Shown here one piece after another: positions 27,713 to 38,590 of a stretch of DNA of 64,000 nt. Source of the DNA: Methylotenera sp. (lineage in GTDB: Bacteria; Pseudomonadota; Gammaproteobacteria; Burkholderiales; Methylophilaceae); the NCBI GenBank assembly GCA_030652995.1, contig JAUSAG010000017.1, positions 17,826 through 81,825 of the forward strand, given 5' to 3'. Within the stretch, counting starts at the first letter, position 1, and each line of letters begins with the position of its first letter. The notes below the pieces were generated by a model. The model saw only the letters and a program-made list of their open reading frames with translations, had not been told where the DNA came from and ran no database searches. Both the position numbers and the translations under genes were made by a program.

Positions 27713-28072
27713 ATGCCTAGAGTAAAACGTGGTGTCATTGCTCGCGCTAGACACAAAAAAGTATTAAAAGCCGCTAAGGGTTACCGCGGTCGTCGTAAAA
27801 ACGTTTACCGCGTTGCTAAGCAAGCGGTAATGAAAGCTGGTCAATATGCTTACCGTGACCGTCGTCAAAAGAAACGTCAATTCCGTACCTTGTGGATCGC
27901 GCGTATTAACGCAGGTGCACGTGAGTTGGGTTTAACTTACAGCCGCTTCATGAATGGCTTGAAAAAAGCTTCAATTGAAGTCGATCGTAAAGTATTGGCT
28001 GACTTAGCTGTATTTGATAAAGTAGCATTTGCAAAATTTGTAGAATTAGCAAAAGCTGGTTTAGCGGCTTAA
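27713..28072 (+). CDS. rplT: 50S ribosomal protein L20
   Basis: 119 residues, basic N-terminal helix ([28 protein letters not shown]) and globular C-terminal RNA-binding domain ([23 protein letters not shown]). L20 acts early in 50S assembly and, in E. coli, as repressor of its own operon. A hairpin and an intrinsic terminator follow. Confidence 0.98.
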   Translation: MPRVKRGVIARARHKKVLKAAKGYRGRRKNVYRVAKQAVMKAGQYAYRDRRQKKRQFRTLWIARINAGARELGLTYSRFMNGLKKASIEVDRKVLADLAVFDKVAFAKFVELAKAGLAA

Positions 28073-28091
28073 GTATTAACGCAGGTATTTT

Positions 28092-28143
28092 CAAACTTAT
28101 TGTTAAGTTTGAGTGAAAAAAGAGGCTTCGGCCTCTTTTTTTT
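28092..28143 (+). terminator. Terminator after rplT
   Basis: A perfect hairpin CAAACTTA-TTGT-TAAGTTTG (28092-28111) is followed by AAAAAAGAGGC-TTCG-GCCTC with eight T (28116-28143). The second is a strong intrinsic terminator, so pheS, 119 bp further, probably depends on read-through or its own promoter. I found no Phe-rich leader peptide in the gap. Confidence 0.9.
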
Positions 28144-28208
28144 ACTGTAAAATTCAAAGTCTAAATTTTATATGTAAATCAATGCATTATAAGAGTGGTT
28201 CTGGTTAA

Positions 28209-29261
<1,053 letters not shown>

Positions 29262-29266
29262 GGTTT

Positions 29267-29347
29267 CCCTTCGATAGGCTCAGGGAACGCCTTCGACAGG
29301 CTCAGTGAGCAACGCGCTGCGTTCCATTCCCTGAGCCTGTCGAAGGG
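29267..29347. repeat. Inverted-repeat element between pheS and pheT
   Basis: A left arm of 21 bp starting CCCTTCGATAGG (29267-29287) and the right arm ending CTGTCGAAGGG (29327-29347) are complementary with one mismatch. An internal direct copy of the arm begins at 29290. The CTTCGACAGGCTCAG core is a widespread dispersed bacterial repeat. Its insertion splits the phe operon without touching either frame. Confidence 0.85.
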
Positions 29348-29386
29348 CAATTCGTTCAACATTACAATTAAGGTCACAACAGCAAT

Positions 29387-31756
29387 ATGCAATTTTCTGA
29401 AAATTGGTTACGTAGTTTAGTCAATACTGACTTAGACAGTCCGGCGCTAAGTCACGCTTTAACAATGGCGGGGCTTGAGGTTGAAGACATGCAGCCTGTT
29501 GCTACTGCATTTAGCAAAGTGGTTGTGGCTAAAATTATCTCGGCCGAGAAACACCCGGATGCCGACCGCTTGCAAGTTTGTAAAGTGGATGTGGGCTTGC
29601 CCGAGCCGTTGCAAATTGTATGTGGTGCACCGAACGCACGTGCAGGTTTAGTTGCGCCTTGTGCCATGGTGGGTGCAGAGTTGCCTGGGTTTTCTATCAA
29701 ACAAGCCAAAGTGCGCGGCATAGAGTCGTTCGGCATGATGTGTTCTTCTAAAGAGCTGGGTTTGAGTGCTGAAGCTACAGGATTATTAGAACTAGATAGC
29801 GATGCCTTAATAGGCCAAGATATTCGTCAATATTTGGATTTGGATGACCATCTTTTAACACTTAAGCTCACGCCAAATCGTAGTGATTGTTTAAGCCTCA
29901 CAGGTATTGCGCGTGATGTAGCTGCGATTACAGGCGCTACTGCACGTTTTGAAGTGATTTTACCTGCGGCAGTAGAGCTCTCGCTACGTAAAGCTGTTGT
30001 GGTGACAGACCCGTTAGCTTGCCCACGCTATTGTGGCCGTTTAATCAGCGGCATTAACGCTCAAGCGAGTACGCCAGCATGGATGGTTAAACGTTTAGAA
30101 CGTAGCGGCTTGCGTAGCATTAGTGCTGTCGTTGATATTACTAACTATGTGCTGTTAGCGCTGGGTCAGCCGATGCATGCGTTTGACGCAGCCAAATTGA
30201 GCGGTGATTTAAGCGTGCGCTTCGCTAACACCGGAGAGTCGCTCAGTTTGTTGAATGATCAAGCCATACAACTTAAAACCGATGATTTAGTCATTGCCGA
30301 TGCACAGGGTGCAATTGCCTTGGCTGGCATTATGGGCGGCAAGCCAACAGCTGTGAGCGATGAAACAACCGATGTATTCTTGGAGAGTGCGTTCTTTGTA
30401 CCGTCTGTCATCGCAGGCAAGGCACGTAGGCTCGGGTTGAGTACAGATTCATCTTACCGTTTTGAGCGCGGTGTCGATTTTGGTAATACACGCAATGCGA
30501 TTGAATACGCTACAACGCTAATACAGCAAATTTGTGGTGGTAAAGCTGGGGATGTCACTGAAGTGATTGGCACATTGCCTGCGCGTCAACCGGTAAGGCT
30601 AAGACTGGCAAGATTAGCATCCGTATTGGGTATTGCATTTGAGCAGCCAAAAGTAGCACAACTGCTTACGCAGCTTGGTTTTTCGTTTAGTGTGGATGAA
30701 GACGTATTTACTGTCACGCCACCTAGTTATCGCTTTGATATTGCGATTGAAGAAGACTTAATTGAAGAAATTGCACGATTGCACGGCTATGATCATATTC
30801 CTGCAACGCCACCAGTTGTAACACTAAACATGCTGGAGGTGCCTGAGCAGCAGTTGCATTTGAATCAATTGCGTGATGGATTGGTATTTGCGGGCTATCA
30901 AGAGGTAGTGACTTACAGTTTTGTTGATGAAAGCTGGGAGCGTGATTTATTAGGTAACCGCGCACCGATTAAGCTTAAAAACCCAATTGCGAGCAACTTG
31001 AGCGTAATGCGTAGTAGCTTATGGGGCGGTTTGTTAGATACCTTAAGTTACAACCTGAATCGTAAGCAAGAGCGTGCTAGTTTGTTTGAAATCGGCGCGG
31101 TATATCATCAAGAGGCCGGTGTGTATCATGAGTCAACACGAATTTCTGGTTTAGCCTACGGTAGCGCAAAACCAGAGCAGTGGGCTGAGAGCAATAAAGA
31201 AGTCGATTTTTTTGATGTAAAAGCGCATGTAGAAGTCTTACTTGGTGCTACCCATATGGGTAGGCAGCTAGTTTACGAAAAAGCCGAGCATAGCGCACTG
31301 CACCCAGGCCAATCAGCGCGGATTTTACTTGATGGCAAAGACATTGGATGGTTAGGTAAGTTACATCCGAAATGGCAGCAACAATACGATTTTGCCAAGA
31401 GTACTTTTTTGTTTGAAATGGACGCGGATGCTTTGTTAAGTCGGCATTTACCCGCTTATCAAGAGGTTTCAAAACTGCTACCGGTACGTCGTGATTTGGC
31501 CATTGTTTTGGATGAAAATACTGCCGTAGAAACAGTATTAAGTGCCGTTAAAAAAGCCAACATACCACTGATAAAAGAGGTGGCTTTATTTGATTTATAC
31601 CAAGGTAAAGGGGTCGCAGAAAGCAAAAAAAGCCTTGCATTATCAGTACTTATGCATGATACTCAAAAAACTTTGACTGATGTTGAAGCCGATACAGCCA
31701 TTGCTAATCTGCTACAATTATTGCAAATCAATTTTGATGCGACGCTGAGAAATTAA
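29387..31756 (+). CDS. pheT: Phenylalanine--tRNA ligase beta subunit
   Basis: 789 residues. In order: tRNA-binding OB domain (about 40-150, with HPDADRLQVCKVD), B3/4 editing domain (about 210-390, with DITNYVLLALGQPMHAFD), B5 domain, the core-like domain, and the C-terminal FDX-ACB anticodon domain (about 695-789). It proofreads Tyr-tRNA(Phe). The 125-bp gap from pheS is filled by the repeat element. Confidence 0.97.
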   Translation: MQFSENWLRSLVNTDLDSPALSHALTMAGLEVEDMQPVATAFSKVVVAKIISAEKHPDADRLQVCKVDVGLPEPLQIVCGAPNARAGLVAPCAMVGAELPGFSIKQAKVRGIESFGMMCSSKELGLSAEATGLLELDSDALIGQDIRQYLDLDDHLLTLKLTPNRSDCLSLTGIARDVAAITGATARFEVILPAAVELSLRKAVVVTDPLACPRYCGRLISGINAQASTPAWMVKRLERSGLRSISAVVDITNYVLLALGQPMHAFDAAKLSGDLSVRFANTGESLSLLNDQAIQLKTDDLVIADAQGAIALAGIMGGKPTAVSDETTDVFLESAFFVPSVIAGKARRLGLSTDSSYRFERGVDFGNTRNAIEYATTLIQQICGGKAGDVTEVIGTLPARQPVRLRLARLASVLGIAFEQPKVAQLLTQLGFSFSVDEDVFTVTPPSYRFDIAIEEDLIEEIARLHGYDHIPATPPVVTLNMLEVPEQQLHLNQLRDGLVFAGYQEVVTYSFVDESWERDLLGNRAPIKLKNPIASNLSVMRSSLWGGLLDTLSYNLNRKQERASLFEIGAVYHQEAGVYHESTRISGLAYGSAKPEQWAESNKEVDFFDVKAHVEVLLGATHMGRQLVYEKAEHSALHPGQSARILLDGKDIGWLGKLHPKWQQQYDFAKSTFLFEMDADALLSRHLPAYQEVSKLLPVRRDLAIVLDENTAVETVLSAVKKANIPLIKEVALFDLYQGKGVAESKKSLALSVLMHDTQKTLTDVEADTAIANLLQLLQINFDATLRN

Positions 31757-31864
31757 CTACTTAAAAAAAACCAGTACGGCATTTAATTTCGCTAAAATTT
31801 TAAGTTAAAAAATGTCTGTACATGATAAAAGCGATTAACAGCTTTAAATGAAATGGGAGTGTGT

Positions 31865-32158
31865 ATGACTTTAACAAAAGCTGAACTTGCAGATTTACTC
31901 TATGAGCAAGTTGGGTTAAATAAACGTGAAGCCAAAGATATGGTGGAAGCATTCTTTGAAGAAGTGCGAATTGCGTTAGAGGCAGGCGATAGCGTTAAAC
32001 TATCTGGTTTTGGTAATTTTGAATTACGTAAAAAGTCTGAGCGCCCAGGACGCAACCCTAAAACTGGTGAAGAAATACCCATTACCGCACGCCGGGTGGT
32101 TACTTTTCATGCCAGCCAAAAGCTAAAAAGTAAGGTAGATGCCAACTACGCGAGCTAA
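31865..32158 (+). CDS. ihfA: Integration host factor alpha subunit
   Basis: 97-residue DNA-bending protein of the HU/IHF family. It shows [17 protein letters not shown], the beta-arm [30 protein letters not shown] (named by its GRNPKTGE core), and a short C-terminal helix. Start: 31865 has GGGAGT 4 nt upstream and matches the family start. ATG 31853 would add MGVC and lies within the ribosome binding site. Position after pheT and before a MerR gene is classical. Confidence 0.96.
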   Translation: MTLTKAELADLLYEQVGLNKREAKDMVEAFFEEVRIALEAGDSVKLSGFGNFELRKKSERPGRNPKTGEEIPITARRVVTFHASQKLKSKVDANYAS

Positions 32159-32222
32159 ACATAATGCGCGTGTTGCATTTTTTTCTTAAAGCATTAGCAA
32201 TAAAAGTGAGAAAGCCGTCAGT

Positions 32223-32678
32223 ATGAATGAGCAGTTCGCCAAGGTGCAGTTGCCACCCATTCCAGCAAAGCGTTATTTTACGATAGGTGAAATGAGCGAG
32301 CTTTGCGGGGTTAAGGCGCACGTGCTCAGATACTGGGAGCAAGAGTTTACACAGCTCAAACCAGTTAAACGTCGCGGTAACCGTCGCTATTATCAGCACC
32401 ATGAAGTCTTGCTGATTCGTCGTATTCGAGAGTTATTGTACGAGGAAGGCTTTACTATCAGTGGCGCGAGGAATCGCTTAGATCATCCAGAATCTCATGA
32501 CTCAAAAGTTGAAAAGTTGGCAATAGCCAGCGGTATGAATGATTCAGAAGCACAGCTGAAACCAACCCCAACCCAAGCTAAATTAACATTATCAACCGTT
32601 GAAACTGGTGCCTTTGATTTTGCGGCAGTTAAAACAGAGTTGCGTCAAATTTTAAATTTATTGCACCCAAATTTATAG
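32223..32678 (+). CDS. MerR family transcriptional regulator
   Basis: 151 residues. Winged helix at about 18-85 (YFTIGEMSELCGVKAHVLRYWEQEF, then RGNRRYYQHHEVLLIRRIRELLYEEGFTI). The C-terminal half is low-complexity and has no metal-binding cysteines, so the ligand is unknown. This gene sits after ihfA in many Beta- and Gammaproteobacteria. Confidence 0.88.
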   Translation: MNEQFAKVQLPPIPAKRYFTIGEMSELCGVKAHVLRYWEQEFTQLKPVKRRGNRRYYQHHEVLLIRRIRELLYEEGFTISGARNRLDHPESHDSKVEKLAIASGMNDSEAQLKPTPTQAKLTLSTVETGAFDFAAVKTELRQILNLLHPNL

Positions 32679-32729
32679 TCTTCGTGGTTTTTATTTACTG
32701 CGCAATTTATAGGTCATAAGTTTTTGCGC

Positions 32730-32735
32730 TATAAT
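32730..32735 (+). promoter_or_regulatory. -10 element of tRNA-Pro
   Basis: TATAAT at 32730-32735 lies 36 bp before the tRNA. The -35 region (TTATAG, 17 bp upstream) is weak. Confidence 0.5.
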
Positions 32736-32771
32736 GCACGCCTGTTGCAAGCATTTATTGTAACAACGGTT

Positions 32772-32848
32772 CGGGGCATAGCGCAGCCTGGTAGCGTACA
32801 TGCCTGGGGGGCATGGGGTCGCAAGTTCGAATCTTGCTGTCCCGACCA
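32772..32848 (+). tRNA. tRNA-Pro (anticodon GGG)
   Basis: 77 nt with encoded CCA. Acceptor CGGGGCA/TGTCCCG. Anticodon stem CATGC/GCATG with loop CTGGGGG gives GGG. T arm GCAAG-TTCGAAT-CTTGC. Confidence 0.97.
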
Positions 32849-32870
32849 TAAAAACGTTGTAAACAATCAA

Positions 32871-32894
32871 GTCGGCCATGTGCTGGCTTTTTTG
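32871..32894 (+). terminator. Terminator after tRNA-Pro
   Basis: GTCGGC-CATGT-GCTGGC (stem with G-U pairs) followed by six T. Confidence 0.75.
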
Positions 32895-33233
32895 TTTTTC
32901 GCCCTTACTAACCCCGCCAAGTTTAATAAACATCCTCAAAGCGTGGAATTGAGCTAATTATCACGATGATTTATGGGCTTTATCTTTGAATAGATGATGT
33001 ATATTGCTACCTTTGCTGATTTAATTAGTTAAACCCAGATTTTTCAATAGGTAGATTTACCGTCCTATGCGAATGCTAGCGATCGATTTTTGGTCATTTT
33101 TGTAGCTTAATCGTTGTCCATAGCTCGCTATGAACTTCTCGTAAGCCACAAAACAGTCTCAATATCTCCTCAGCATCGTTTCGCGTCCTAATGGATAATA
33201 CGGGTTGTAAAGTTAACGCTTAATAGGATTTTT
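32895..33233. other. Gene-free stretch before ycgR
   Basis: 339 bp in which I see no gene. A small dyad CATAGC-TCGCTATG occurs near 33119-33132. ATAGGA shortly before 33234 can serve as ribosome binding site for ycgR. Confidence 0.5.
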
Positions 33234-33995
33234 ATGGAACACGCCACGCATACGCATGATGAAGAGCAGTACATTGTGCATAACCCTAAAGAGGTCATGC
33301 AAATTTTAACTAATTTGGTGAAGCAAAAAGCGATGCTTAAAGTTTCATTCAATCAGGGGCTGGATGAGTATCTCACCACTGTGATTGCAATTGATACAAA
33401 AAATCACGCAGTGCATCTGGATATTGGCCGCGATGATGACTTTAACCTTAGATTATTGGCAAGCCGGCGAGTACTTTTTGTTAAAGATGAAGGCATTAGA
33501 ATTAAATGGACGAGTACACACGTCACTGAGGTCACGTTGAAAGATGGTAAGGCCATTAGGATTGCGCTGCCTCAAGATTTAATTCGACTACAGCGCCGTG
33601 AATTTTTTCGCTTTACTACACCGATTGTTAACCCTGTACCATGCGTTATCCCTAAACCAAATGAAGCCAATCCTGAAGAGGTGGGTACACTTGATTTTAC
33701 TTTGCTTGATGTCAGTTTGGGTGGGGTTGGTGTCTTGGTGGCAGGTGAGTTAGACGTGGCGCTGGTGATTGGTGCAACTTTTAATCACTGCAAAATCAGT
33801 TTTCCAGAAGTTGGTATGACTGATGTTACGCTACAAGTAAAAAACATCACAGAATTGCCCGCAAAAGACGGTGCATTAAAGCATCGAGTCGGCTTTCAGT
33901 ACATTACACCATCACGCGGCAATGAAGGGCTCATTAATCGCTATGCCTTTATTTTAGAGCGCCAGGCGATAGCGCTGGTTAATGGGGCTGGATAA
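33234..33995 (+). CDS. ycgR: YcgR-like flagellar brake protein (PilZ domain)
   Basis: Cyclic-di-GMP receptor that slows flagellar rotation. The N-terminal YcgR domain covers about residues 15-115. The PilZ domain follows with the c-di-GMP-binding RREFFR (RxxxR type, about 121-126) and the second motif DVSLGGVGV (DxSxxG, about 162-170). Length 253 is typical. The last codon and stop lie inside a 17-bp perfect hairpin. It converges on the EAL-HDOD gene. Confidence 0.9.
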   Translation: MEHATHTHDEEQYIVHNPKEVMQILTNLVKQKAMLKVSFNQGLDEYLTTVIAIDTKNHAVHLDIGRDDDFNLRLLASRRVLFVKDEGIRIKWTSTHVTEVTLKDGKAIRIALPQDLIRLQRREFFRFTTPIVNPVPCVIPKPNEANPEEVGTLDFTLLDVSLGGVGVLVAGELDVALVIGATFNHCKISFPEVGMTDVTLQVKNITELPAKDGALKHRVGFQYITPSRGNEGLINRYAFILERQAIALVNGAG

Positions 33996-34030
33996 TCCAG
34001 CCTTTCTAAGTGTGAAAGGCTGGATTATCC
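33990..34030. terminator. Perfect 17-bp hairpin overlapping the ycgR stop codon
   Basis: Arms 33990-34006 (GGATAATCCAGCCTTTC) and 34014-34030 are fully complementary, with a 7-nt loop. There is no long T-run on either side. A second hairpin, CCACGAA/TTCGTGG (34048-34086), follows. Together they separate two convergent genes. Confidence 0.65.
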
Positions 34031-34102
34031 TGCAAAAAGCAAGTAGCCCACGAAATGGTGTAAGCAGGCATTTCAACACTTCGTGGATAGTAAGCCTAAA
34101 GG

Positions 34103-35317
34103 TTAGATTCCCAATGACTCAGCCCAAGCTAAAGCGGCAATGTGGCATTTATTCACCTTGTTAGCATCGTATTGTAGTAACTCCGCAAGCTCTAATATGC
34201 GTTTGCTGTCGGCGCTTTCACAGGCTTCGGTAAGCTGTAAGAATGGGCCGTAAATGCCTTCACGTGTAAGTAGTGCTTCAGCGACGGTTTCAGGTAGTTG
34301 AATTTTTTCTAGAATATCTTCCATAGGCATTTTTAAAATTGCATCAAGCAGTGAAAATACGCCGACAATAAATAAATTATCGCGATCATGTTTCTCAAAA
34401 TAACTTTCACCTAACAACTCTGTGAGGCGCCCACGGGTGATGGAGGTTTTCATCAAGGCCGATGGCGTTGAGTTTTCGCCCGCCGTGACCATTAGCAGCG
34501 TGAGCCAGCGATATAGTTGCTTGGTGCCCAAAATGGTAAGGGCATGTTTAATTGATTGAATTTCACATGAGAGGCCAAAGCCGACGGAGTTAATGTAACG
34601 CAGTAGTTTAAATGACAGAGCGGCGTCACGCTTAAAGCCAGTTTCGATTTTGGCATTATCTTCATCTTGGCTCACCATGTTGAGTAAGTTTAATACACTG
34701 TCGAACGATGGGTTGATAACTTTTGCGGTAAAGGTTTCGGGGTGTGCAAAGAAATAGCCTTGAAAGCGTTGAAAGCCAATTTTTTTATAATTCTCAAATT
34801 GCTCATGGGTTTCAATTTTTTCAGCAACAAATTTGATTGAAGGTGAGTAGTATTGATGAAATACTTTCTCAGCTTCAGTAACGGTAATGCTCAGTGTGTC
34901 AATTTTAATGTAATCAGCATATTCAATCAGTGGCTGTAATCCGGCGTGCGATTGTGGATTATCTAGCGCAATTTTAAAGCCTAGCTCACGTAATGCTTGG
35001 CAGCGTTCAACTATTAAGTCAGTGGCGACTACCCCTTTTAACACTTCAAGCACAGTGCGCTGAGGCGGCATGAGCTCTAAAAATTCACTCATCAGCATGG
35101 ATTCATTGACGTTGATGAATGCAAATTTGTCGCCTAATAGCCATTGCGCATCCATGTCACCTAATGTGTTTGTCAGCACATTTGAACATGCTTTAATATC
35201 ATCCTCGAATACTGCGCTTAGTGCCTCCGCGCTGTGTCTAAATAAAAGCTCATAGCCGATAATATGTTCTTTAACATCTAGGATAGGCTGGCGCCCAATA
35301 AATACTTGATCTTCCAT
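34103..35317 (-). CDS. EAL-HDOD signalling protein (catalytically degenerate)
   Basis: 404 residues. N-terminal EAL-like domain (1-200) begins with IGRQPILDVKEHIIGYELLFR, where ExLxR is kept (E23). The DDFGTG loop of active phosphodiesterases is replaced by DNPQSHAG (about 138-145), so c-di-GMP hydrolysis is unlikely. The C-terminal HDOD domain (about 205-395) contains FKLLRYINSVGFGLSCEIQSIKHALTILG (named by its start and end). Proteins of this architecture (YuxH/CdgJ type) affect motility in other bacteria. Confidence 0.9.
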   Translation of the reverse strand: MEDQVFIGRQPILDVKEHIIGYELLFRHSAEALSAVFEDDIKACSNVLTNTLGDMDAQWLLGDKFAFINVNESMLMSEFLELMPPQRTVLEVLKGVVATDLIVERCQALRELGFKIALDNPQSHAGLQPLIEYADYIKIDTLSITVTEAEKVFHQYYSPSIKFVAEKIETHEQFENYKKIGFQRFQGYFFAHPETFTAKVINPSFDSVLNLLNMVSQDEDNAKIETGFKRDAALSFKLLRYINSVGFGLSCEIQSIKHALTILGTKQLYRWLTLLMVTAGENSTPSALMKTSITRGRLTELLGESYFEKHDRDNLFIVGVFSLLDAILKMPMEDILEKIQLPETVAEALLTREGIYGPFLQLTEACESADSKRILELAELLQYDANKVNKCHIAALAWAESLGI

Positions 35318-35580
35318 TTTTCTAGCTCTCAGAGTTTTAGTGTCGATTGGGTTGGTCTGGCGATTTTTAGCTGAAACTAAAACAAATTAAATAATTAAAC
35401 GTAGCATTTATAGAGTGACTTATTATTACGTTAATTATCGCATTGCTTCGAGATATTTTACCTTAGAGTTGCGTGATGAGTTGCATTTCTCAAGTGTTAA
35501 AAACAAAATTCCCATCATAGAGTAGTTGTTGAGTTCATCAACATCATTTATATTGTCTTAAATGACTTAACGAAGAGTAA

Positions 35581-37239
<1,659 letters not shown>

Positions 37240-37329
37240 TGGCACCTCTATTTATTCAACTTTCGTCGCCTGACTTCTTTGCTCAAAAAAAATTACTCAT
37301 TACATATCAGACAGATGCCGTGTCATAAT

Positions 37330-37359
37330 TTTTCGTTTTCGTTTTCGTTTTCGTTTTCG
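37330..37359. repeat. Simple repeat (TTTTCG)5
   Basis: Five perfect hexamer copies lie 91 bp after pgm, between convergent genes. No promoter or reading frame depends on it, so phase variation is not indicated. Confidence 0.9.
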
Positions 37360-37376
37360 CCTTGTCTTGCTTATCG

Positions 37377-37411
37377 CACCAATCTTGTAGCTTTAGCTGC
37401 TTAGATTGGTG
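37377..37411. terminator. Hairpin between pgm and the protease gene
   Basis: CACCAATCT (37377-37385) pairs with AGATTGGTG (37403-37411) around a 17-nt loop. It probably serves as a transcription end for pgm or its convergent neighbour. Confidence 0.45.
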
Positions 37412-37455
37412 GGGATGCCATTTACGGGTAGAAATTAGAATAAATATAGATGCCC

Positions 37456-37932
37456 TTAATTTTCAATTTGTTTGATGGTCATTTCGCCCTTATAAAGCCG
37501 CACATCCATCCGACCCAAAAATGACATGCCAAGTAATACGTCTCCATCTAATCCCGGAGCAATCATGGCGGCAACATTGTTGGCACTAACGCCGCCTATT
37601 TGCACTGACTCCAAGCGCACCATATAACCGATGCTATTGCCATTTGCTGTGTTGGTGCGTATGGCATTGATGCTTTTTAGTTTGAGTTTATCAGCAACGT
37701 TTTGCGATATTGCCACACCCGTTGCGCCCGTATCAACTAACACGTTGACTTTTTGACCGTTAATCAAGGCTTCACTTCGGTAGTGGCCATCTAAACCACG
37801 TTTTAATACAACTGCACTGCCATCGCCCAAGCGGTTTAATTTGTTGGGGTTTTGGATGTTATCAGCCAGGTAGTAAATTAACCCTGCCAGCGCAAGCCAA
37901 ACCAAGATGGAAAAAAAAGTGTTTTTAGGCAT
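37456..37932 (-). CDS. Retropepsin-like aspartic protease, membrane anchored
   Basis: 158 residues. A single N-terminal transmembrane helix (7-24) is followed by a clan AA domain with the active-site motif LVDTGATGVAIS (Asp about residue 67) and a later hydrophobic-hydrophobic-Gly segment (VLLGMSFL, about 132-139) typical of the fold. Family TIGR02281-like. Substrate unknown. It is the last gene after iscX in the same direction (47 bp gap). Confidence 0.85.
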   Translation of the reverse strand: MPKNTFFSILVWLALAGLIYYLADNIQNPNKLNRLGDGSAVVLKRGLDGHYRSEALINGQKVNVLVDTGATGVAISQNVADKLKLKSINAIRTNTANGNSIGYMVRLESVQIGGVSANNVAAMIAPGLDGDVLLGMSFLGRMDVRLYKGEMTIKQIEN

Positions 37933-37979
37933 GTTTAATCACTTCGGGATGAATTTCCCCTAGCTTGTGAAGAGGCGCT

Positions 37980-38174
37980 TTATTCCGACTCGTCTATCCA
38001 GGCGAGTTGTATTGCCTCTAAAATCCGTTCACCGCATTTTTCAGAGACGTCATCAAAACCTTCTAAATCGAGTACCCACTGCATTAGATCGGTAAAGCGG
38101 ATGGATTTTGGATCAATCTCTGGGTGCTTATCATATAACGCTTCAGCGATAGCTTGGCTTTCGGTCCATTTCAT
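37980..38174 (-). CDS. iscX: Iron-sulfur assembly protein IscX
   Basis: 64-residue acidic protein (MKWTESQAIAEALYDKHPEIDP, then RFTDLMQWVLDLEGF and ILEAIQLAWIDESE) that matches IscX/YfhJ, a modulator of IscS in Fe-S cluster assembly. Start: ATG 38174 has AAGGA 9 nt upstream. A longer frame to 38291 would run through the promoter and is rejected. No other isc gene is nearby, unlike the E. coli arrangement. Confidence 0.93.
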   Translation of the reverse strand: MKWTESQAIAEALYDKHPEIDPKSIRFTDLMQWVLDLEGFDDVSEKCGERILEAIQLAWIDESE

Positions 38175-38205
38175 ATTAAGCGTGTCCTTATTTTTTAAGG
38201 ATTTT

Positions 38206-38235
38206 ATTATAGCCTTGTAGTTTAAAATGATGCAA
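38206..38235 (-). promoter_or_regulatory. Sigma-70 promoter of iscX
   Basis: On the minus strand TTGCAT (38235-38230) and TATAAT (38211-38206) are 18 bp apart, 32 bp before the iscX ATG. It gives iscX its own promoter downstream of the sRNA terminator. Confidence 0.7.
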
Positions 38236-38276
38236 AAAAATGAAACACGTAGGGCTGGCCAGCGTGAAGTATCAGA

Positions 38277-38340
38277 CAAAAAAACCCGCAACTCTTTTGA
38301 GGAGATTGCGGGTAAGAGAGCACAATTGGAGATATGCTTA
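38277..38340 (-). ncRNA. Candidate sigma-54-dependent small RNA (~64 nt)
   Basis: The unit runs from a predicted start at 38340 (12 bp after the -12 element) to the T-run at 38278. It has no reading frame of note. The 5' part is predicted single-stranded and contains AUCUCCAAU. The terminator loop region adds CUCCUC. Both can pair with GGAG-type ribosome binding sites, so antisense repression is one possible mode (inference). It ends before the separate iscX promoter and is divergent from glyA. No homolog is known to me. Confidence 0.6.
38278..38313 (-). terminator. Intrinsic terminator of the small RNA
   Basis: On the minus strand ACCCGCAA(T)CTC pairs with GAGTTGCGGGT around loop CTCAAAA, followed by seven T. 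There is no T-run on the plus strand, so it works for minus-strand transcription only. No protein gene lies upstream of it in that direction. Confidence 0.88.
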
Positions 38341-38349
38341 GTAAACTAT

Positions 38350-38366
38350 ATGCAAATTGAGTGCCA
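38350..38366 (-). promoter_or_regulatory. Sigma-54 (RpoN) promoter
   Basis: The minus strand reads TGGCAC (38366-38361), five bases, then TTGCAT (38355-38350). GG and GC have the required 10-base separation. It matches the consensus TGGCACG-N4-TTGCW at every position except the seventh. Predicted +1 is 38340. Confidence 0.75.
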
Positions 38367-38423
38367 ATTAAATAACTCATATTATTCAATGGGTTGATAT
38401 TTTTAGGTGAACGTTGCTGCTTT

Positions 38424-38448
38424 GAAATCAACCAGATTGGTTAATTTC
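38424..38448. promoter_or_regulatory. Enhancer dyad, NtrC-like
   Basis: A 25-bp dyad: GAAAT-C-AACCA-GAT-TGGTT-A-ATTTC. Its core ACCA-N3-TGGT equals the core of the enteric NtrC site (TGCACCA-N3-TGGTGCA), but the outer bases differ. The centre lies about 96 bp upstream of the predicted sRNA start, a normal distance for a sigma-54 activator. Confidence 0.6.
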
Positions 38449-38474
38449 AGCCACCAATTTGTACTTAGGGTTGA

Positions 38475-38524
38475 GGTTAAGGTGCTTTTTAGGCAAAAAC
38501 ATATTGGCATGTCGTGCCTTAACC
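38475..38524. repeat. Inverted repeat in the glyA upstream region
   Basis: GGTTAAGG (38475-38482) and CCTTAACC (38517-38524) are perfect complements separated by 34 bp. They lie 67-116 bp before glyA and on the far side of the dyad from the sRNA. They could be a glyA control element or a second activator site. Confidence 0.4.
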
Positions 38525-38590
38525 TTGCTGAATTGACGTGGTAAAATGCATGCTATTCTTTTTATTTAAATATCTGGAAAACTAAACATC

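Noticed and set aside
37330..37359. (TTTTCG)5 as CRISPR or phase-variation tract
   Set aside because: There are no spacers, and the repeat is neither in a gene nor in a promoter.
38278..38313. Terminator of glyA-region plus-strand transcription
   Set aside because: The T-run exists only on the minus strand, and no plus-strand gene ends there.
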